From Lentisphaeria bacterium (lineage in GTDB: Bacteria; Verrucomicrobiota; Lentisphaeria; Victivallales; Victivallaceae), in NCBI GenBank assembly GCA_017508135.1, contig JAFVZN010000100.1, positions 1 through 37,254 on the forward strand: a stretch of DNA of 37,254 nt, given 5' to 3'. This document shows positions 25,459-34,395 of this stretch, piece by piece. The number at the start of each line of letters is the position of its first letter. Positions within the stretch are counted from its first letter, which is position 1. A program made the translations under genes and the position numbers. The notes beneath the pieces were generated by a model. It saw only the letters and a program-made list of their open reading frames with translations, did no database searches and had not been told where the DNA came from.

Positions 25459-25487
25459 TTGACAAAGCGGCGTTGCAGTGCTATATT
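25459..25487 (+). promoter_or_regulatory. Strong sigma-70-type promoter of rhaA
   Basis: Perfect -35 TTGACA (25459-25464), 17-nt spacer, -10 TATATT (25482-25487). The predicted start is near 25494, giving a leader of about 40 nt. No clear rhamnose-regulator operator is seen. Confidence 0.7.
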
Positions 25488-25534
25488 GTTACCCGTGTAA
25501 TTTTGTACTGCAACCAAAGATGGAGAATCACATA

Positions 25535-26779
25535 ATGAGCAAATGTTTTGAAACGGCCAAAAACTTTTATGCCGATCTGGGAGTTGATGTGGAGGCCGCT
25601 TTCGCGCGGCTCGATCAGATCCCGGTCAGCATCCACTGCTGGCAGGGTGACGATGTCAACGGTTTTGAAAACTCCGGCGATCTCGACGGTGGTATCGCTG
25701 TCACCGGAAATTACCCCGGCCGCGCCCGCAATATCCGGGAATTGAAGTGCGACATCGAAAAAATGCTCTCCCTCGTTCCCGGCAGCAAGCGGCTCAACAT
25801 CCACGCCATTTATGCCGATACCGAAGGCAAAAAGGTCGAACGCAACGAACTTGATGCTTCCCACTTCGCCTCATGGATCGACTTCGCGAAAAAGAACAGC
25901 CTCGGTCTGGACTTCAACCCGACCTTTTTCGCTCATCCCCTTGCCGCCAACGGAACCTTGTCCAGTGCCGATCCCGCCATCCGCAAATACTGGATCGAAC
26001 ACGCGATCAACTGCCGTAAGATCGGTGCTGAATTCGGCAGACAGCTTGACAACCCCTGCGTGACCAACATCTGGATCCCCGACGGTTTCAAAGATATCCC
26101 GTTTGACCGGCTTTCCCCCCGGAAACGTCTGGAAGAATCTCTCGATGCCATCTTTGCCGCCGATGTCGATGCCAAGTACAACCTCGATGCGGTGGAATCC
26201 AAACTTTTCGGTATCGGTGCCGAAAGCTGTACCATCGGTTCCCACGAGTTCTACATGGGCTACGCCGTCTCCCGGAAAAAACTGCTCTGTCTGGATGCCG
26301 GACACTTCCATCCCACCGAAGTCATCTCCGACAAGATCTCCAGTGCGCTGCTCTTCCTCGATGAGATACTCCTCCACGTCAGCCGCGGTGTCCGCTGGGA
26401 CAGCGACCATGTGATCTGCTGGGATACGGAACTGCAATCTATCGCTTCGGAGATCATCCGGAACAACTTTGAACGCCGCGTCCATATCGGTCTGGACTAC
26501 TTCGATGCTTCGATCAACCGCATCTCCGCCTGGACCATCGGCGCACGCAATATGTCCAAAGCTCTGCTCTTTGCCCTGCTGGAACCTGCCGAACTGCTCC
26601 GCAATGCCGAAAATTCCGGCGATTACGGCACCCGGCTGGGAATCATGGAAGAGCTCAAGACCATGCCCTTTGCCGCCGTCTGGAAAGAGTACTGCGAACG
26701 CAGCGGCGTTCCCTCCGGTCTCAACTTCCTTGATGAAGTCAAAGCATACGAAAAAAATATCACTTCCAAACGGAGTTGA
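25535..26779 (+). CDS. rhaA: L-rhamnose isomerase
   Basis: Converts L-rhamnose to L-rhamnulose. The 414-aa length and register match E. coli RhaA with an offset of 13: metal ligands Glu221, Asp254, His281 and Asp289 correspond to Glu234, Asp267, His294 and Asp302. Characteristic stretches are [36 protein letters not shown] and VRWDSDHV. I start at the ATG at 25535, which has GGAG 10 nt upstream; upstream in-frame codons cover the promoter. It is the first gene of a plus-strand run through SGNH hydrolase, folE, dtd and the kinase. Confidence 0.96.
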   Translation: MSKCFETAKNFYADLGVDVEAAFARLDQIPVSIHCWQGDDVNGFENSGDLDGGIAVTGNYPGRARNIRELKCDIEKMLSLVPGSKRLNIHAIYADTEGKKVERNELDASHFASWIDFAKKNSLGLDFNPTFFAHPLAANGTLSSADPAIRKYWIEHAINCRKIGAEFGRQLDNPCVTNIWIPDGFKDIPFDRLSPRKRLEESLDAIFAADVDAKYNLDAVESKLFGIGAESCTIGSHEFYMGYAVSRKKLLCLDAGHFHPTEVISDKISSALLFLDEILLHVSRGVRWDSDHVICWDTELQSIASEIIRNNFERRVHIGLDYFDASINRISAWTIGARNMSKALLFALLEPAELLRNAENSGDYGTRLGIMEELKTMPFAAVWKEYCERSGVPSGLNFLDEVKAYEKNITSKRS

Positions 26780-26787
26780 AGATCAAA

Positions 26788-27417
26788 ATGGTGAAACGTA
26801 TTCTGTTCCAGGGTGATTCCATCACCGATGCCCAACGCAACCGCGAAACGCCCAACGGCTACGGTCCGGATATGGGATCCGGTTATGTTGCACTCACGGC
26901 AGGAAGATTGCTTGCCGATCATGTTGACCGGGATTTCTGCTGTATCAACCGCGGTATCTCCGGAAACCGGATCGTCGACCTTTACGCCCGCTGGAAGATC
27001 GACGCTCTCAACTTGAACCCCGATCTCATCAGCATCCTCATCGGTGTCAACGACACCTGGCATGAGATCATGCGGAAGAACGGCGTGGATGTTGAACGTT
27101 ATGAACAAATCTACCGGATGCTCCTGCAATGGACGAAAGAGGAGCTTCCCGATGTAAGACTGGTTCTCTGTGAACCATTCTGTCTGGAATCGGAGATCGT
27201 CACCTCCCGCTGGTGCTATGAGATCGCCCAGCGCAGCGAAGTCGTGCAGAAACTTGCAAAAGAGTTCGATGCGACATTCGTTCCCCTGCAGCAGGCGTTG
27301 AGCGATGCTGCGCGCCGCGCCGGAAACAACTTGAAAATTTTACGCGATGGTGTGCATCCGGCTCTTGCCGGCGCGCAGATCATCTCAGATCAATGGCTTA
27401 AAACGGTTAAACTGTAA
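26788..27417 (+). CDS. SGNH/GDSL-family hydrolase
   Basis: Lipase/acylhydrolase superfamily, often carbohydrate deacetylases or esterases. The 209-aa protein has all four blocks: GDSI (nucleophile Ser11), GISGNR (Gly58), GVNDTW (Asn88) and DGVHP (Asp187, His190). No signal peptide is seen, so it is probably cytoplasmic. The ATG at 26788 is preferred over an upstream TTG at 26776 that abuts the GGAG. Placement 8 nt after rhaA suggests a role in removing acyl groups from plant-type glycan fragments (inference). Confidence 0.85.
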   Translation: MVKRILFQGDSITDAQRNRETPNGYGPDMGSGYVALTAGRLLADHVDRDFCCINRGISGNRIVDLYARWKIDALNLNPDLISILIGVNDTWHEIMRKNGVDVERYEQIYRMLLQWTKEELPDVRLVLCEPFCLESEIVTSRWCYEIAQRSEVVQKLAKEFDATFVPLQQALSDAARRAGNNLKILRDGVHPALAGAQIISDQWLKTVKL

Positions 27418-27419
27418 TT

Positions 27420-27965
27420 ATGGACTTTCAGAAAAATATCAGAGATATCATCGTCGAACTGGGTGAAGACCCGGAACGTGAAGGTCTGGTCAAAACTCCC
27501 GAACGGGTGGAACGCAGTCTGCGCTTCCTGACCAGAGGTTATCACCAAAAGCTGGAGGATGTGGTCAACGGTGCCCTCTTTGAAGCGGAATCCGACGACA
27601 TGGTCATCGTCCGCAACATCGAATTTTTCAGCATGTGCGAACACCACATGCTCCCGTTTTTCGGCAAGTGCCACGTCGGTTACATCCCGAAGGGAAAAAT
27701 CATCGGCGTCAGCAAGATCGCCCGTATCGTCGATATGTTCGCACGGCGGCTCCAGGTGCAGGAACGGTTGACCAAAGAAATTTCCCACGCGCTGATGGAT
27801 ATCCTCGGTGCCGAAGGTGTCGGCGTGGTCATGGATGCCCAGCACCTCTGTATGCAGATGCGCGGCGTGGAGAAACAGAACTCCGTAATGACCACCAGCT
27901 CCATGCTGGGCAGTTTCCGCCGCGAACTTGCCACCAGAAACGAATTCACCCGGCTCATCCGATGA
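27420..27965 (+). CDS. folE: GTP cyclohydrolase I
   Basis: Converts GTP to dihydroneopterin triphosphate, the first step of folate synthesis. The 181-aa protein shows the zinc ligands Cys73 and His76 ([11 protein letters not shown]) and Cys144 (HLCMQMRG), and the [21 protein letters not shown] core. Length and motifs are typical. It lies 2 nt after the SGNH gene with no good ribosome binding site of its own, and overlaps dtd by ATGA. folP is on the other strand at 10727. Confidence 0.96.
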   Translation: MDFQKNIRDIIVELGEDPEREGLVKTPERVERSLRFLTRGYHQKLEDVVNGALFEAESDDMVIVRNIEFFSMCEHHMLPFFGKCHVGYIPKGKIIGVSKIARIVDMFARRLQVQERLTKEISHALMDILGAEGVGVVMDAQHLCMQMRGVEKQNSVMTTSSMLGSFRRELATRNEFTRLIR

Positions 27966-28432
27966 AAGCATTGATACAACGCGCCAATCGCGGACGGGTG
28001 ACCGTTCTCGGCAGAGAAACCGGTTCCATCGGTGCCGGTCTGGTCATCCTGCTCGGTGTCATGCCGGAAGATGACGAGCGCATGGCGGAATATCTTGCCG
28101 ACCGCTGTGCCGGTTTGCGGATCTTTGAAGATGAGCAGGGCAAGATGAACAAATCCCTGCTCGACATCGGCGGCAGTGCCCTGGTCATCTCCCAGTTCAC
28201 TCTTTGCGCCGACGTTTCCGCCGGTCGCCGTCCCTCCTTTTCCGGCGCGGCACATCCGGAGAAAGCCAACATTCTTTACGAGCACTTCAAAGCGGCACTT
28301 GCCCGCCTCGGTGTGCCGGTGGCATCCGGCGAGTTCGGTGCCGAAATGCTCGTGGAGATAGATAATGCCGGTCCCGTGACTATGATGCTGGAAACCACAG
28401 TCAATGCCGCAGGAAAACCGGCTCTGCGTTAA
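27962..28432 (+). CDS. dtd: D-aminoacyl-tRNA deacylase
   Basis: Removes D-amino acids (and Gly from tRNA-Ala) mischarged onto tRNA. The 156-aa protein begins [15 protein letters not shown] and has the DTD signatures SQFTL (77-81) and NAGPVT (135-140), which shape the active site. I start at the ATG at 27962, which overlaps the folE stop; a longer in-frame extension lies inside folE and is rejected. Confidence 0.95.
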   Translation: MKALIQRANRGRVTVLGRETGSIGAGLVILLGVMPEDDERMAEYLADRCAGLRIFEDEQGKMNKSLLDIGGSALVISQFTLCADVSAGRRPSFSGAAHPEKANILYEHFKAALARLGVPVASGEFGAEMLVEIDNAGPVTMMLETTVNAAGKPALR

Positions 28433-28455
28433 CAATATAACTTTCGGAGTCTCTC

Positions 28456-30729
28456 ATGGATGGTGACAGTGGTGCGGACAAGACCATCGTTATAAATGGA
28501 AACGATCCCTCCATAACTGTATCAGAAAGCGGTGATGTTACCATACTGCTTTCGCAGGAAGCTCCGGTTCCGCCGGAAACGACCGGAACCGGACTCCGCA
28601 ATGCCGATGCTGAGATCAAGCACATCATCTCCGGCAGCGGTTCTTCCTCCGTTGCCGCAACTCCCGTTGACCAGCTCTCACTGTGCGATATCCGGCAGCT
28701 TTATGTCACAGGCTCCCTCCTCGGCAGCGGCGGTCAGGGTATCGTTCACTCCGGGAGCGATCCCGCCCTCGGCCGCGCCGTCGCAATAAAGAGTTTACGC
28801 AAAGAACTTCAGCAAAACGCGCAATCCCGGGAGGAGTTCATCCGGGAAGCGCGGCTTACCGCCATGCTCGATCACCCGGCGATACTGCCGGTATACAACC
28901 TTTGCGGCACCGGCGACGGCGACCTGCATCTGGCGATGAAAGTTCTCCACGGGATATCTTTCAAAGATTACCTTGCCAAGACCTCTGAACGCTATGCCGC
29001 CGGCAACATCAAAAATTTTGACGAAGACAACGCTCTCATCAACCGTTTGAACATCTTCATCAAAGTTTGCGAAGCCATGGCGTATGTCCACTCCAAAAAT
29101 ATCATCCACTGCGATTTGAAACCGGAAAACATCATGCTCGGTCAGTACGGAGAAGTTTATATCATCGACTGGGGCATCGCCCGCGAATACGGCGACACTG
29201 CCGCCGTGCCGCAGAAGGTCATGGGCACTCCGCGTTATATCGCGCCGGAAAATCTGCTCCACCAGCCGTGCGACCACCGTTCCGACATCTACTCGCTCGG
29301 GGTGATACTCTTTGAACTTGTGACGCTGAACCAGGCATTCTCCGGCGATTCCGCCGCCGATGTCATCGCCAAAGTCAAAACGGGAAAATTCAATGCTTTG
29401 CGCCACCGCTTTTCGCACCGCATCCATCCCGACCTTGCCGCAGTCATCAGCAAAGCCACGGCGCACGATGTAAATTCCCGCTACGCCACCACGGAAGCTC
29501 TCACCGCCGATCTGCGCCGCTACCTGCGCGGTGCGGAAGTTTCAGCCAATCCCGATACCGGCGTGCGGAAGGTCATCCGCTGGATAAAACGCAACCGCCG
29601 CAAAGCCGCAGCTGCGGCAGCGGCGGCACTGGTCATTCTGGCAACTTTCAGTATGCTGGGGATCTTCGCCGCCAATATGCGCGCAGCGGAAAATGAACAC
29701 CTCCGGGACAACACCATCGACCTCGCTATGGCGGAAGCGGTTCAGAATGCCGTTACCATCGACCGCACCTTAAACCACATCGCCACACTTCTCGGTGTCC
29801 TCAACGCCGATCTGGCAATGCTTCTCGACCTGAACCGCAACGTCTCCACGCTGGGCAATCCGGAAATATTGCCCGGAAGTTCAACTTCCGCCAACTGCAC
29901 GGAAGATAACTGTTTCACTCCGGAGAACACGCCGGAAAACCACTTTATCCCGGGCAAGCCGCTCGATCTTTTCCGGGCGACCTATCATCATCCCGGTTCA
30001 GCAGCTCCGGCAAAATCGGTCCATATCCTGCGCTGTCTCCGTCCGGCAGTATCCCGGATGCGCCGCACCGTTTTAAAAAGCAATCCGGAACTGCCCAACG
30101 CCTCATCCGCCGATCTTATAAAGGCTTACCGGGAACTCAAACTTCCGGTATCGTTCTGCTACTTCACTCTGACCAACGGGCTTCATATCGTTTATCCGGG
30201 CAACAATGAAGTCAAAGCCGGTTTCGACGGCCGCACCCGTCCGTGGTTCAAAAAAGCCAAAGGCAAAGGTGCTGTTCCGGTATGGACACTGCCCTATCTC
30301 AACGCGTTCAAACAGGAAACTCCGGTCATAAGCTGTTCGATGGAGATCATCGGCGCACGGGAGAAACTTCACGGGGTGTCAGGCGTGGATATTCCGCTGC
30401 CGGTCATCGAAAATATGCTGATGAAATCTCCGGGAAAAGCGGCGTATATCAAAGAACGGATGCTCTTGAGCCCGGACGGAAAAGTAATCGCCGCCGTGAC
30501 CGGGACCGCCGGAACATTCAAAGTCGACAACCAGCTCAAACGCGACTCCATCCTGAACCGTAAAAATCTCAAACTCATCCAATCCAGCCGCTACGGCAGA
30601 TTTCTCCGCACAAAAAACGGCAAAGAGGAACTTGTCGTCTACTCCACGGTAGCTTCGGCACAATGGATCTATATCGAAAAGATCGATTTGAAAAAACTGC
30701 TCTTTTTCAGCCGCGTTTACCGGCAATAA
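28456..30729 (+). CDS. Membrane Ser/Thr protein kinase with C-terminal Cache-like sensor domain
   Basis: The 757-aa protein has a Ser/Thr-rich leader (1-70), a kinase domain (about 83-357), a membrane helix (about 384-406) and an extracytoplasmic part (410-757). Kinase motifs: glycine loop GSGGQG (90-95), Lys112, catalytic HCDLKPEN (Asp220, Asn225), DWG (Asp238) in place of DFG, and YIAPE. The HCD triad lacks the HRD arginine, so it may not need activation-loop phosphorylation. The outer part has GFDGRTRPWFKKA (589-601), WTLPY (610-614) and GVSGVDIPL (640-648), as in dCache ligand-binding domains. cGGAGtctctc precedes the ATG. It is last in the rhaA run; its 3' end overlaps dus by 23 bp. Confidence 0.88.
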   Translation: MDGDSGADKTIVINGNDPSITVSESGDVTILLSQEAPVPPETTGTGLRNADAEIKHIISGSGSSSVAATPVDQLSLCDIRQLYVTGSLLGSGGQGIVHSGSDPALGRAVAIKSLRKELQQNAQSREEFIREARLTAMLDHPAILPVYNLCGTGDGDLHLAMKVLHGISFKDYLAKTSERYAAGNIKNFDEDNALINRLNIFIKVCEAMAYVHSKNIIHCDLKPENIMLGQYGEVYIIDWGIAREYGDTAAVPQKVMGTPRYIAPENLLHQPCDHRSDIYSLGVILFELVTLNQAFSGDSAADVIAKVKTGKFNALRHRFSHRIHPDLAAVISKATAHDVNSRYATTEALTADLRRYLRGAEVSANPDTGVRKVIRWIKRNRRKAAAAAAAALVILATFSMLGIFAANMRAAENEHLRDNTIDLAMAEAVQNAVTIDRTLNHIATLLGVLNADLAMLLDLNRNVSTLGNPEILPGSSTSANCTEDNCFTPENTPENHFIPGKPLDLFRATYHHPGSAAPAKSVHILRCLRPAVSRMRRTVLKSNPELPNASSADLIKAYRELKLPVSFCYFTLTNGLHIVYPGNNEVKAGFDGRTRPWFKKAKGKGAVPVWTLPYLNAFKQETPVISCSMEIIGAREKLHGVSGVDIPLPVIENMLMKSPGKAAYIKERMLLSPDGKVIAAVTGTAGTFKVDNQLKRDSILNRKNLKLIQSSRYGRFLRTKNGKEELVVYSTVASAQWIYIEKIDLKKLLFFSRVYRQ

Positions 30730-31585
30730 GCTGCTTGAACTGTGCGCTGTCGCGCCCCCACAGCATCAATGCAAGCTCGATCAGTGCCCCCTCCGGCAGT
30801 GCGCGCTCTTTCAATTCCGCAAAAAATCTCTCTCTGCCGGAAACTGCATCCGGTACTGAAGCATCATCAAAACGGCGCAGCAGATACGGGTCACGCAGCC
30901 ACGGCCGGGCGATCATGACCCCGGCACAGCCGGAAGCAGAAACCAGTTCCTGCGCTTCTGTGACCGATGAGATATCTCCATTGGCGATCAGCGGTATGCT
31001 CCGGCACAGCTTCACCGCGCGGTACACCCGGGAAAGCCGCACTTCCACCGGCTGCACAGAGTATAACTCTTTCACCGTGCGGTAATGGAAAAATATCTTG
31101 CTGACAACGCCGGAACTTATAACTTCCTGAAACAGCGTATCCATTTCGTTTTCATCCTCCCATCCGGCGCGCATTTTGACACTGAGAGGGATATTTTCCG
31201 GCAGAGCCGCTTTCACTGTCCGGCAGAAAGATGCCAATTTTTCCGGGTGGCGTAATGCCCCACCGCCGGCACCGCCGGAACTGACCTGCCGGCTCGGACA
31301 ACCGAAGTTGAGATTCACCGACTCCGCACCCATTTGAACAAATTCCCGCGCGGCACAGCCGATCAATTCCGGTTCCGTTCCCATCAACTGCACACATACG
31401 GGAACATCCGCCGCCAGAAACGGCAAAAGAAAAGTTTCAAGTTTACGCCGCCGCGGCAATTCATGCGACACCCGGAAAAACGGTGTCATCCAGCGCGGCA
31501 CCAGTTTCAACTGATTGACAGCAGCGATGAACCCGCCGCGCCCGACACCTTCCATCGGTCCCGGCCAAACTTCAAAAGCACCCAT
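30707..31585 (-). CDS. dus: tRNA-dihydrouridine synthase
   Basis: FMN-dependent reductase of specific uridines in the tRNA D-loop and neighbouring sites. The 292-aa protein opens PGPMEGVGRGGF (substrate/FMN loop) and has NLNFGCPS with catalytic Cys96, SVKMRAGW and the family-typical HYRTVKELY. I cannot assign DusA, B or C from sequence alone; the NFGCPS form looks closest to DusC. Its start shares one base with the MATE stop (TAATG), and its 3' end overlaps the convergent kinase gene. Confidence 0.9.
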   Translation of the reverse strand: MGAFEVWPGPMEGVGRGGFIAAVNQLKLVPRWMTPFFRVSHELPRRRKLETFLLPFLAADVPVCVQLMGTEPELIGCAAREFVQMGAESVNLNFGCPSRQVSSGGAGGGALRHPEKLASFCRTVKAALPENIPLSVKMRAGWEDENEMDTLFQEVISSGVVSKIFFHYRTVKELYSVQPVEVRLSRVYRAVKLCRSIPLIANGDISSVTEAQELVSASGCAGVMIARPWLRDPYLLRRFDDASVPDAVSGRERFFAELKERALPEGALIELALMLWGRDSAQFKQLIAGKRG

Positions 31586-32940
31586 TACACAGATTTTTTA
31601 AAGAGCGACTTCGTCACCAAACGCGCACAAACAAGTCCGATGATACCGGAACAGATATCCGATGCCAGCCGGGCGTAGAAGATCCCGGTCAGCGAACTGA
31701 ATGCCACCGCAAGAAAGGTAAGCGGAACCAGAAAAACCACGATACGTGAACCGTTCAACATCGCCGCCGCCGTCGGATGCGCGCAGGCATTGAGGAAAAA
31801 TCCGCCGAAACGGTGGACTTCCACCCCCGCCAAGCCCCAGGAAACGATACGCAAGTAACGCACCATGATCTCCAGCACTGCCGGATCTTTGGAGAACAAT
31901 GACGACAGTTCCGGCGCGAAAATCGAAAACAGCACTGCCATAAGCAGCAATATCGCTCCGGCAAACCGCATGGAAAAACGGCGGCACTGATGGATACGAT
32001 CCCACGCTCTGGCACCGTAGTTCTGCCCGATCATCGGCAGCAGTGCCATTCCCAGTGACATCGGGAAAACAAAGGCGACTGTTTCGATCCGGGTGGCGGC
32101 GGCAATCGCCGCGACAGCGATCTCACCGCCGACTTCCGCCACGCCGCGTGTGACTGCCATCGACCCCAGCGGGATAAGCAGCATGGCACAAATCGCCGGT
32201 ATGCCGTAACGCAAAATTATCTTCCAGTGACCGAAGATGACATCGCGCGGCAGTTTGAAGGTCGATATTATCCGCAGTTTGAAATGCAGTACGCTCGCGT
32301 TCGCCGCCAATCCGGCGATCTGAGCGATGACCGTTGCCAGTGCCGCTCCGGCAACTCCCATCGCCGGAACCAATCCCCATCCGAAAATAAATATCGGGTC
32401 AAGTATCACATTCAGCAGCAAGCCGCACAGCATGAATATTCCCGCCAGCCGCGATTCCCCCGCTGTTACCATCAGCGCATTGGTCGCCATTCCGAGTGCC
32501 GCCGTTACACTGCCCATATACCAGATGACCATATAGGAACGTATATCGCCCATGACATTATCTTCCGCCTTGAGCAGATTGCGGAATACCGGTTCGATCG
32601 TCAAACTGCCGATAATACCGACCGTCAACGACACCAGAATTATCAATATAGCCCCGGAAGTTATCAGCCGCGCCGCCCGGGGGATACGCCCGCCCCCCAG
32701 CAGCTGTGCGGTCGGCGTCATGATACCGTTGTCCAGCCCGCGATAGAGACATCCCACCAGCATCACGACCGGAAAGGTGAATCCCATCGCCGCCATCGGC
32801 AGCGTTCCGAGTTTGGAAACAAAGTACGTATCGGCGATATTATATCCGGAGATCGCCAACGTTCCGGGCAACATCGACAATGCTGTTTTCAACATTACTG
32901 AACCGATGGGGCCATCGGTATATGCGGTATTTCGCGCCAT
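31585..32940 (-). CDS. MATE-family efflux transporter
   Basis: Na+- or H+-coupled drug/metabolite exporter in the inner membrane. The 451-aa protein has about 12 hydrophobic segments in two related halves, with family-typical stretches such as NIADTYFVSKLGTLPMAAMGF near the start and GMALLPMIGQNYGARAWDRI at the beginning of the second half. Substrate not predictable. It follows the CBM48 gene by 3 nt and is coupled to dus. Confidence 0.9.
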   Translation of the reverse strand: MARNTAYTDGPIGSVMLKTALSMLPGTLAISGYNIADTYFVSKLGTLPMAAMGFTFPVVMLVGCLYRGLDNGIMTPTAQLLGGGRIPRAARLITSGAILIILVSLTVGIIGSLTIEPVFRNLLKAEDNVMGDIRSYMVIWYMGSVTAALGMATNALMVTAGESRLAGIFMLCGLLLNVILDPIFIFGWGLVPAMGVAGAALATVIAQIAGLAANASVLHFKLRIISTFKLPRDVIFGHWKIILRYGIPAICAMLLIPLGSMAVTRGVAEVGGEIAVAAIAAATRIETVAFVFPMSLGMALLPMIGQNYGARAWDRIHQCRRFSMRFAGAILLLMAVLFSIFAPELSSLFSKDPAVLEIMVRYLRIVSWGLAGVEVHRFGGFFLNACAHPTAAAMLNGSRIVVFLVPLTFLAVAFSSLTGIFYARLASDICSGIIGLVCARLVTKSLFKKSV

Positions 32941-32943
32941 TCT

Positions 32944-33237
32944 TTATCCTATATTTATAACACTGTTCAAGGTTCCAAAGTCATTGGCGGAAAAGTTATC
33001 ATTGTCAATATCCGTAACCCATTCCCCGTCAATCACCAGCTTATACTCATACGCTCCGGGGGCAAGCATGACTTCGCAGCTGTAAACTCCATGCTCCTCA
33101 GAATATGACATCAGATGTTTATCCGGCTCCCAATCGCTGAACGAGCCTGCTACAAACACCTGATGACCGGGAAGAGCGGTCAAAATAAATGTAACTTTCC
33201 GCAATGCGGACTCAGGTGATTTTTCGATCTGAATCAT
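32944..33237 (-). CDS. Stand-alone CBM48 (glycogen-binding, AMPK-beta-like) protein
   Basis: The 97-aa protein is almost entirely one E-set/CBM48 domain: KVTFILTALPGHQVFVAGSFSDW (14-36), YSCEVMLAPGAYEYKLVIDGEW (52-73) and NSVINIG. Binding-type residues Trp36, Lys66, Trp73 and Asn91 are in place, so it probably binds glycogen or another alpha-glucan. No catalytic domain is attached. I start at the ATG at 33237 with GGAG 7 nt upstream; a TTG start at 33258 lacks support. It has its own promoter and heads the run with MATE and dus. Confidence 0.85.
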   Translation of the reverse strand: MIQIEKSPESALRKVTFILTALPGHQVFVAGSFSDWEPDKHLMSYSEEHGVYSCEVMLAPGAYEYKLVIDGEWVTDIDNDNFSANDFGTLNSVINIG

Positions 33238-33291
33238 CTTCTTCTCCCGGCTTGACAAGTAAATACATACAAAACTTAATTGCTTTCTTAT

Positions 33292-33320
33292 AATATATCA
33301 TCGGAAACGGAATTTTTCAA
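33292..33320 (-). promoter_or_regulatory. Sigma-70-type promoter of the CBM48-MATE-dus unit
   Basis: Minus strand: TTGAAA (33315-33320), 17-nt spacer, TATATT (33292-33297). Confidence 0.55.
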
Positions 33321-33326
33321 CCGCAA

Positions 33327-34385
33327 TCAAAACAACTGCGGCTGAATCAGTTCATACGGGGATACCGGATGCCCGATACCGACTCCGATAAGCCGCACCG
33401 GACGGCGTCCGGCATCGGTTTTCCGCAGCAGTTCGACCGCGATATCACCGGCAACAGCTCCGGAAGTGACTGCGGCATCCAGCAGCATGGAACGGGTCAC
33501 GGTTTGAAAATCGTCATACTTCAACTTGATAAAGAGTGACTTCCCCTCAAATCCCGCCGCCGCCGCGCGCCGTACCACCCGCCGCGCCAGTGTCCGCAGC
33601 AGAATACGCAACTTGCGCACGTCGGAACAATCCTCATAGAGTGTCACCTCCCGGCTGATGCTTTTCGGGTCGCTTTCCAGCTCCACCGGGCGTTCATCCA
33701 CCCCGCGGACGATGCCGTAGTAAAATATTCCCGCTTTGCCGAATACCGCCTTTAAACTCTCCATCGGAAGCTGACGCAGATCGCGCCCGGTACGGATATT
33801 CATCGAACGCAGTTTCTGCGCGCTGACCTTGCCGATACCGTGGAACTTTTCCACCGGAAGTTCATCCAGAAACGTTTGCGCCGTCTCCGGGGTTATCAAG
33901 GTCAGCCCGGCAGGCTTTTGGAAATCCGATGCACACTTGGCAAGAAACTTATTGTACGACACCCCGGCGGATGCGGTGAGTTCACAGCGTTCAAAGATCC
34001 GTTTCTGCAAATTTTCCGCCATCACGCGGGCATCGGCAAGCGTGGAACAGGCGGCGGTCACATCCAGATACGCTTCGTCGATCGACATCGGTTCCACCAG
34101 AGAGGTCAGTTTGTGGAACTCTTCGCGTATCAGCATCGACACTGCCGAATAACGGCGGAAATCCGGTTCTATCAACTCCGCCTGCGGGCATAACCTCAAG
34201 GCGGTGCGCGTCGGCATCGCGGAATGTACTCCATACCGCCGTGCTTCATACGAACAGGTCGAAACCACCCCCCGTCTCTGCGGCGCACCTCCGACGATCA
34301 CCGGTTTTCCCCGGAGTTCCACCCGGTCCCGCTGTTCCACGGAGGCAAAAAATGCGTCCATATCCACATGTATGATCTTACGCAT
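33327..34385 (-). CDS. dinB: DNA polymerase IV
   Basis: Y-family translesion polymerase. The 352-aa protein has the metal-binding residues Asp8, Asp103 and Glu104 (HVDMDAFFASVE; SIDEAYLDVT), the same numbers as in E. coli DinB, with Phe13 as the likely steric gate. A helix-hairpin-helix (FHGIGKVSAQKL) and little-finger domain follow. The C-terminus lacks a clear QxxLxLF clamp-binding motif but ends in LIQPQLF, which resembles one. It follows rodA by 10 nt, so it is probably expressed with purA-rodA rather than from an SOS promoter; no LexA box is recognised. Confidence 0.95.
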   Translation of the reverse strand: MRKIIHVDMDAFFASVEQRDRVELRGKPVIVGGAPQRRGVVSTCSYEARRYGVHSAMPTRTALRLCPQAELIEPDFRRYSAVSMLIREEFHKLTSLVEPMSIDEAYLDVTAACSTLADARVMAENLQKRIFERCELTASAGVSYNKFLAKCASDFQKPAGLTLITPETAQTFLDELPVEKFHGIGKVSAQKLRSMNIRTGRDLRQLPMESLKAVFGKAGIFYYGIVRGVDERPVELESDPKSISREVTLYEDCSDVRKLRILLRTLARRVVRRAAAAGFEGKSLFIKLKYDDFQTVTRSMLLDAAVTSGAVAGDIAVELLRKTDAGRRPVRLIGVGIGHPVSPYELIQPQLF

Positions 34386-34395
34386 TTTTCAGTTG

